Source: Leishmania infantum JPCM5 (taxonomy: Eukaryota > Euglenozoa > Kinetoplastea > Trypanosomatida > Trypanosomatidae). From it: a DNA stretch of 64,000 bases. The stretch lies in the NCBI RefSeq assembly GCF_000002875.2, contig NC_009417.2, forward strand, positions 124,079 to 188,078, written 5' to 3'. Both the position numbers and the translations under genes were made by a program. Positions 59,266 through 64,000 of the stretch are shown here, in pieces. Each line of letters begins with the position of its first letter. Positions within the stretch are counted from its first letter, which is position 1. The notes below the pieces were generated by a model. It had not been told where the DNA came from. It saw only the letters and a list, made by a program, of their open reading frames with translations, and searched no databases.

Positions 59266-60612
59266 TCACGACGGTGCAGCAGCAGAGCAGGCAGTTCCGG
59301 CTTCTCCAGCAGAGGACGCCTGCACTTTGCGCACCATCTTGTACGCGCCCGACGCAGCGCGCGCCGACACCGACGTCGGCGACGGAGAAAACTGCACTGT
59401 GCCGTTTGCATTCGGCGAACCGTCATCAACTTCCCCTGCGATTCGGTCTGTAAGTGGCGAGGAAGAGAGGCCAGCTGCGCCTGCTGCCGCCGCGTTGCTG
59501 TGATGTGCGGCAAAGTCTTCGAACGCGGAGGTGGCCCGCGAGACGTCTTTGACGGCGCTCACCTCAGGTATCCAGTGCCGTGTGGTGCGCTCGATCAAAT
59601 CCACGAGCGTTGTCTTACTGCTCTTGCAGGTGCGGCACGCCCCAAGCAGCTCGACGTGCATGTCGCCCAAGACGGGGTCAAAACCGACGAAGCGGAGGTC
59701 ACCGCCATCGTCCTGCAGCTGCGGTCGGATCGTGGTGGAGACAAGCTCCTTGATCATCAGCACCACCTCCGAATCGCCCTCCTCCGGGACTGTGTCGGCG
59801 TGGGGATGGGGGGCGCTGGGATCGACGTGCGGGTTGCCGCTGCAGATGTGATCCGTGAGCAGGGCGCTTACGTGCAACTTGAGCTCTGACCAGTCTGTCT
59901 CGGCGATCAGTGACTGCAGGGCAGCCTCGTCGATTTGTTCGTCCTGCGAAGATGGCGAAACTGTGAACCCGCCGACGTCAAAGGGCGCATCCGCCGGCGA
60001 CAACGGCGGTGCGGTAGAAGCTGCATTGCAACTACGGGGTTCGGCTGCTGTCTCGCCGTCCTTTTTTAAAGCGTCGGCGACGCGCTGCTGCAGCGCCTGC
60101 GAGCGCGCCGCAGCAGCTTCCTCGTCGGTCTCGTGGTTCTGCTGCACTCTGTTTAACTTCATGGCAAAGTAGCGGGCCGCAGCCGCCGCATTCGCCTCCT
60201 CCACGCGCTTCACCGTCACAAAGGACGTACCCACGGTGACTTCCTCCACCATCGGCAGCGCCTCAAGCAGCGTGTGGGCAAGTGGAGAAATGTAGCTGTT
60301 TGTGCTGTTGAACACCATCGTGTGGGCGTTGGGCGGCAGAAACTGCATCTCATCGACATAAAACTTGTAACACGCGTCGTTGGGGGTTGGCTGGAAGCGG
60401 ACAAAGACGGCCCGCTGAGGGACGCGGCAGCAGGAGACGAAAGACGGACGCGAGGTGCTCTGCCGCGACGCAAGGCCTCGCCGCCAAGTCGTCGGCGCTA
60501 CAGGAAGCAAGCCGATGAGAAAGACGTCGAGGCCACCGAGTTTCCCGCAAGCAACCGCTGCTCTGATGGGCTCCCCTGCAGCCCGCCGCAGAGAGAGCGC
60601 GCGCGTTCGCAT
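59266..60612 (-). CDS. NFU1: NFU1/NifU-type iron-sulfur cluster scaffold, mitochondrial
   Basis: 448 residues from ATG 60612. NFU1 passes Fe-S clusters, mainly [4Fe-4S], to late acceptors such as lipoate synthase in mitochondria. Seen: an Arg-rich, acid-poor N terminus (MRTRALSLRRAAGEPIRAAV), as in a presequence; an Nfu N-terminal domain at about 71-136 (FVRFQPTPNDACYKFYVDEM, then SPLAHTLLEALPMVEEVTVG); an Ala/Glu-rich linker; and a NifU C-terminal domain at about 285-352 with IRPQLQDDGGDLRFVGFDP, then the cluster motif C326-R-T-C329 (ELLGACRTCKSSKTTL). An Ala/Ser-rich tail of about 95 residues follows and is unusual for the family. The cluster cysteines are intact. A SIDER2-like element lies downstream, and a perfect 36-bp palindrome lies 109-144 bp upstream of the start. 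Confidence 0.9.
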   Translation of the reverse strand: MRTRALSLRRAAGEPIRAAVACGKLGGLDVFLIGLLPVAPTTWRRGLASRQSTSRPSFVSCCRVPQRAVFVRFQPTPNDACYKFYVDEMQFLPPNAHTMVFNSTNSYISPLAHTLLEALPMVEEVTVGTSFVTVKRVEEANAAAAARYFAMKLNRVQQNHETDEEAAAARSQALQQRVADALKKDGETAAEPRSCNAASTAPPLSPADAPFDVGGFTVSPSSQDEQIDEAALQSLIAETDWSELKLHVSALLTDHICSGNPHVDPSAPHPHADTVPEEGDSEVVLMIKELVSTTIRPQLQDDGGDLRFVGFDPVLGDMHVELLGACRTCKSSKTTLVDLIERTTRHWIPEVSAVKDVSRATSAFEDFAAHHSNAAAAGAAGLSSSPLTDRIAGEVDDGSPNANGTVQFSPSPTSVSARAASGAYKMVRKVQASSAGEAGTACSAAAPS

Positions 60613-61603
60613 TTCAGTTTCGATAATGAACGGACCGTGTTGTTTTTTTGTTTCGCCTTCATTGGCTGCTGCTGCAGCGGATGATTCTGCGACGCTTTTG
60701 GTCGCAATGCGCCCGCAGGTATATATACATATACATATATATGTATATGTATATATGTATATATGTATGTATGTGTGTGTATGTGTGTATATCTATGTGT
60801 GTCCACAGCAAGAAAAGCGGCCGAAGAAGGAGTGAAGCAGGCAGAGCAACTCGTCGATGGCAGCGGTGAAAACGATTCCGCTAGTCACAAGATCGGCGGC
60901 GTGCGAGAGATGAACCATCCACGAGCCCACAGCGCACACGGACGCGCCTTGACCCTGCAGGATGATGTGGCGCAGTCAACGTCGCTAAGTAGCAGCCGTA
61001 CAGCGCCTCTAGGTGATCGCCCTCCACCCTCTATCGATTAGAACACCGGCTACGCGCTAGGTGGAAGGGTGTTTGACTCTTGAACCAAATCCTTGTGCAA
61101 GCCGCCGAGTTGCCCGGTGGGTCGTTCTTGGGCCGCACTGTCTCCTCTCCCACGCCGGAGAGACGTGTGTGTGTGTGTGTGTGTGAGCCGTATTTACGAC
61201 CTGCCATAAAAGAACTCAGAAGGGCGCGAGGGAGGGAGACGGCCACCGTCGCGAATGAGTTTGAGCTCCCCTCTGCGCATCTTCGACTCTCGCTCTCTCC
61301 ATCGCGGGTGTTCTTGGTCACACTCAGACCCTACTGCTTCAACGGTGCTGGCGCGGAGGCGCACCAAAGAAGTGGAGGGTGATAGCAGAAGATCGGAAAA
61401 AGACATCCGTTCTTTCCCCCGGTCTAGCCCGCCCCCCCCCACCGCCCCCTGTCCACCACTTTAAAAGCAGAGGCCGCTTTTCGCCACGAGCGGCCTCTGC
61501 TCCTTCCCTTCCCCTCGCCTCAGCCACACCACCACCAACAGCCTCACGCCACCCTAATCGTTGCAACTCTGCGCCCACCCGCTTCCCTTCAATTCGCGGT
61601 GCT
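60613..61603. other. intergenic spacer with AT/GT tracts and palindrome
   Basis: Contains TG/TA simple sequence at 60718-60802, a (GT)n at 61166-61185, and C-run/pyrimidine sequence on the plus strand at 61430-61453. No gene is supported. Confidence 0.6.
60721..60756. repeat. perfect 36-bp AT-rich palindrome
   Basis: The 36 bases read identically on both strands (half-site ATATATACATATACATAT followed by its reverse complement). It is embedded in TA/TG repeats about 110 bp upstream of the NFU1-type start codon. It could form a cruciform in DNA or a hairpin in the transcript. Confidence 0.9.
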
Positions 61604-64000
61604 CTACTCGGCAAATTGCAGTCGTTGCGCCTGCGCCTCCTCGGTCGCCTCCGCCACCAGGCGCGGCATCAACGTGTCCAGCTCGGTGTTGAGGGCCGTC
61701 TGCACCTCCAGCGCGTGCCGCAACTTCACAGCCCAGCCGTCCAGCACCGCCTGATATGCGTCTCGCGAGGCCTTCTCCTGCGACTGCTGTGTGGCCCTCA
61801 GCGCCGCGTGCTGCGCTCGGTACACTTCGTAGTCCGTCTTCTCTGTCGCTCGTCCGCTGCTGATCTCCAGCGCCTCCTTCCTCACAAGCAGTTCGGACTT
61901 CTTGCTAGCGATGGTGAACTCGCGGCGAAGCTCCGTCTGAGCCTCGGTGGAGAGGAGATGACGTGGGAGCGCGGTGCCCATCACCTCGCTGTCCTCCTCC
62001 TCGTCGCCGTCGTCCGCATCTGCGCCGCCGTGCGGGTGTCCTGCCATGGGGCCGTGATGGCCGCTCTGCGCGTGGTCTACCGGTGGCGTAGCGAGAAGCT
62101 CGTACCCAAACTTCTTTGCAACCTTGTTGTAGAGCGCCACACACCCAGCGCACGCCGTCTCCTCGAGCATGTACGTGCCGTCGTCGGCCACGGCACTCTG
62201 CACGGTCTCCTCTTCGGCAGCGCGCTGACGGCGTGACAGGTGCGCCGTGACGCAGTGGCACGCAACCGTGGAGCGGGTGCCGCAGCGTGTACACATGACG
62301 GAGACCGGCGTGCGACAGAGTCCCGTCGGCTCCCCGCAGCGACGTTCCTGGAAATGATGGAAAAAGGCGTACTGCACCACCTGGTTGCTGTCCGTGCCGC
62401 TCACCACTCGCTGGCCGCACGTCAACTCTGTCAGACCGGTGTAGGCGCACGGCGCACACGACGCACTACAGACACGATGACACGTGTGGCCACACGGCAG
62501 CAATGCGCCACAGGGGTATGGGCAAGACGCGTGGGTAACCTCGTTCGTCGTCGTACGGCCGTTCTCTTCAAGGTGCGCAGTGCCGATGCGGTGCTGCGCA
62601 TGACACGGTTTCAGGCAAGCATGCGAAGAGTTGGGGCACGCGTTGTACACCTGCAGGCAGAGCGAGAGGCACTCAGTAGGGCCATGCACCTGAACCGTCA
62701 CGAGCTCCTCGTCGGCGTCCGCATCCTCCTCTTCTCCTTCCGGCGCCGGCGCTGCGGCAGCTTTGGCGTCGTCGTGCTCCCGCACAACGGCGATACGGCG
62801 ACACTTGAAGTGGTCTGGGCACACCATCGCCAGCACGCTGGCCCCCACCTCAGAGGGCAGCCAGTACCCCCGATGATCCTTCGGTGCCAGTAGGCGCCGC
62901 TGACGCTGCACGAGAGACTCGGCCTTGGCGAACAGTGGGATGCAGGCGAACAGCTCGCGGCTGCCGATAAGAAACACGCCATGGCGCACTCGTCGCAGCA
63001 GTCGCCACAGCCACCACTGCAGGCGTGTCACAAAGAGCGACGCGGATCCGTCAGAAGACTCTGCCCAAAGTTGCTGCCACTGCTCATGCCGCACGTCTGG
63101 CCGATGGCTTCCGCCGTCGGCGACGGTGCCAGAGGTGCCGCCGCGACTCTTATGCAGCGCAGCAATCACTACCTCGAGCAGGCCGGAGAGGCACACAATG
63201 CCCACCTCCGCCTCACACTCCGCCTCTTCAAGGCTAGTGTAAGACATGGTCGTGGTCACCGCTGGCGGCGCTGTCGTCCACGCGGACGCCGGAGAGACGG
63301 CCTCGTTGCCGGCATCCTCCAGTGACTCCTTCCACACCCGCACCGACTGCCGGAAATGGGGAGATAACGCGAGCGCGGACCTCGACAGTGCCGCCGAGAT
63401 CGTCTCCGCCTCGCCCGCGGTGCTCGTGTAGATGCCAAAAGATGTTTGCGCCGGTGGCGTCGTCTTCGACGATGCGCCGTCGCAACGCGCAGGGTGGTAG
63501 CTGGAGAGATACTCCATGAGAAACACCGCTGCAGCTGCGTCGGCAGCAACGCAATTATCCAGCGAAGCACCATGGCTCCACACCTCCACCGCGCTGTGAG
63601 AGGCCAGTCCGAGAAATGCCGGGGGCGGTGAGGCGGTGTCGGTGACTCCCTGGAGCCGCCCCGACACTTCGCCGTCTTCTCCGGCTTGCTGGGCGTCATC
63701 GCCTTCACTGTTCGCCGGCTCCTCTGTGACCTTGGCTAGAGCCCGGGCATCCTCGATAGTGTAGCGCAGCAGCGCCTGCACCTCCGCACGGCGGCATCGC
63801 AGCGAGTCACGTAGAACTGTGGTGGTGAGGTCGCCAGTGCGCTTCAGCTCCGTGTGCAGTGACCGCAGCAACGCCAGCACAATGCGCTCATGCGATCGGC
63901 GACGCTCTTGAAAGGCTGGCACCTCAGAGGTGAGCGAGTAGACGAAGCTGGACACAGGGGTAAGCATTGCGAAAATGCTGTCCTGCACCGCGTCGATGTC
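61604..64000 (-). CDS. NF-X1-type zinc-finger protein, 5' part missing
   Basis: The frame stays open through the right edge of the window, so the start lies beyond 64000. The part here, about 799 codons, is the C-terminal portion. Seen: helical and variable first 380 residues; from about 430 a Cys/His-rich region with CLSLCLQVYNACPNSSHACL, CPYPCGALLPCGHTCHRVC, SASCAPC, and later CGEPTGLC and CTRCGTRSTVACHCVTAHL, matching the CxxxCGHxCHxxC style of NF-X1 zinc fingers; then an acidic linker (DADDGDEEEDSEV) and a helical, likely coiled C-terminal end (STEAQTELRREFTIASKKSE). In other eukaryotes such fingers occur in NFX1 and ZNFX1-type RNA helicases; the missing part would tell. No catalytic motif is in the visible piece. 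Confidence 0.8.
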   Translation of the reverse strand, partial: DIDAVQDSIFAMLTPVSSFVYSLTSEVPAFQERRRSHERIVLALLRSLHTELKRTGDLTTTVLRDSLRCRRAEVQALLRYTIEDARALAKVTEEPANSEGDDAQQAGEDGEVSGRLQGVTDTASPPPAFLGLASHSAVEVWSHGASLDNCVAADAAAAVFLMEYLSSYHPARCDGASSKTTPPAQTSFGIYTSTAGEAETISAALSRSALALSPHFRQSVRVWKESLEDAGNEAVSPASAWTTAPPAVTTTMSYTSLEEAECEAEVGIVCLSGLLEVVIAALHKSRGGTSGTVADGGSHRPDVRHEQWQQLWAESSDGSASLFVTRLQWWLWRLLRRVRHGVFLIGSRELFACIPLFAKAESLVQRQRRLLAPKDHRGYWLPSEVGASVLAMVCPDHFKCRRIAVVREHDDAKAAAAPAPEGEEEDADADEELVTVQVHGPTECLSLCLQVYNACPNSSHACLKPCHAQHRIGTAHLEENGRTTTNEVTHASCPYPCGALLPCGHTCHRVCSASCAPCAYTGLTELTCGQRVVSGTDSNQVVQYAFFHHFQERRCGEPTGLCRTPVSVMCTRCGTRSTVACHCVTAHLSRRQRAAEEETVQSAVADDGTYMLEETACAGCVALYNKVAKKFGYELLATPPVDHAQSGHHGPMAGHPHGGADADDGDEEEDSEVMGTALPRHLLSTEAQTELRREFTIASKKSELLVRKEALEISSGRATEKTDYEVYRAQHAALRATQQSQEKASRDAYQAVLDGWAVKLRHALEVQTALNTELDTLMPRLVAEATEEAQAQRLQFAE

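Noticed and set aside
1..64000. tRNA, rRNA, snoRNA and CRISPR arrays
   Set aside because: No cloverleaf with A/B boxes, rRNA core or spaced short repeats was recognised. This was by eye; a tRNAscan/Infernal run would decide.

Overview
The window is 64 kb of GC-rich, intronless DNA from a trypanosomatid, most probably a Leishmania species or close relative. Every convincing gene (22) lies on the minus strand. They are separated by long non-coding spacers with purine tracts on the plus strand (pyrimidine tracts in the transcript), AG acceptors and (GT)n repeats. This is the layout of one polycistronic, trans-spliced transcription unit with no strand switch inside the window. MSH2, a photolyase and a xylitol/sorbitol-type dehydrogenase on one unit recall Leishmania chromosome 33; that is memory, not a search. 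A run of about 100 N at 58083-58183 shows a draft assembly.

Layout from left to right, which is transcript 3' to 5': a CDC20/fizzy WD40 protein (336-2522); a probable eIF4E- and PABP-binding protein (4502-5815); an unknown protein (7291-8397); an ABHD17-like serine hydrolase (9336-10556); MSH2 (12127-14946); a Cys-rich single-pass membrane protein (17179-17874); a 99-residue membrane protein (20953-21252); a degenerate MCM-like protein (22082-25222); a probable mitochondrial protein (25930-26835); a small membrane protein (27453-28103); a coiled-coil protein (29290-30156); a DNA photolyase (32126-33751); an unknown basic protein (34792-36855); a divergent POP1-like protein (37648-40890); an HD phosphohydrolase (41362-42282); a SET/SMYD-like protein (43022-46036); a sorbitol/xylitol dehydrogenase (48183-49232); a large F-box-like LRR protein (49874-54829); an unknown protein (56201-56809); an NFU1-type Fe-S scaffold (59266-60612); and an NF-X1-type zinc-finger protein cut by the right edge (61604-64000).

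Spacers carry two repeat families. Four nearly identical copies of about 570-610 bp (from 6245, 18244, 31133 and 58519) look like SIDER2 retroposons, all in transcript orientation. Two copies of a 976-978 bp element (15341-16318 and 19536-20511) differ by only about three substitutions and a G-run length, are flanked by short target-duplication-like repeats, and contain decayed C2H2 fingers like those at the C terminus of ingi/L1Tc retrotransposons.

Neighbouring genes do not form a pathway, as is usual for trypanosomatid units; expression would be set after transcription. Themes are genome maintenance (MSH2, photolyase, MCM-like, CDC20), RNA biology (POP1-like, eIF4E/PABP binder) and mitochondrial Fe-S assembly (NFU1). 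The most unexpected gene is the POP1-like one, because POP1 is the scaffold protein of RNase P/MRP and trypanosomatids are generally thought to use protein-only RNase P.
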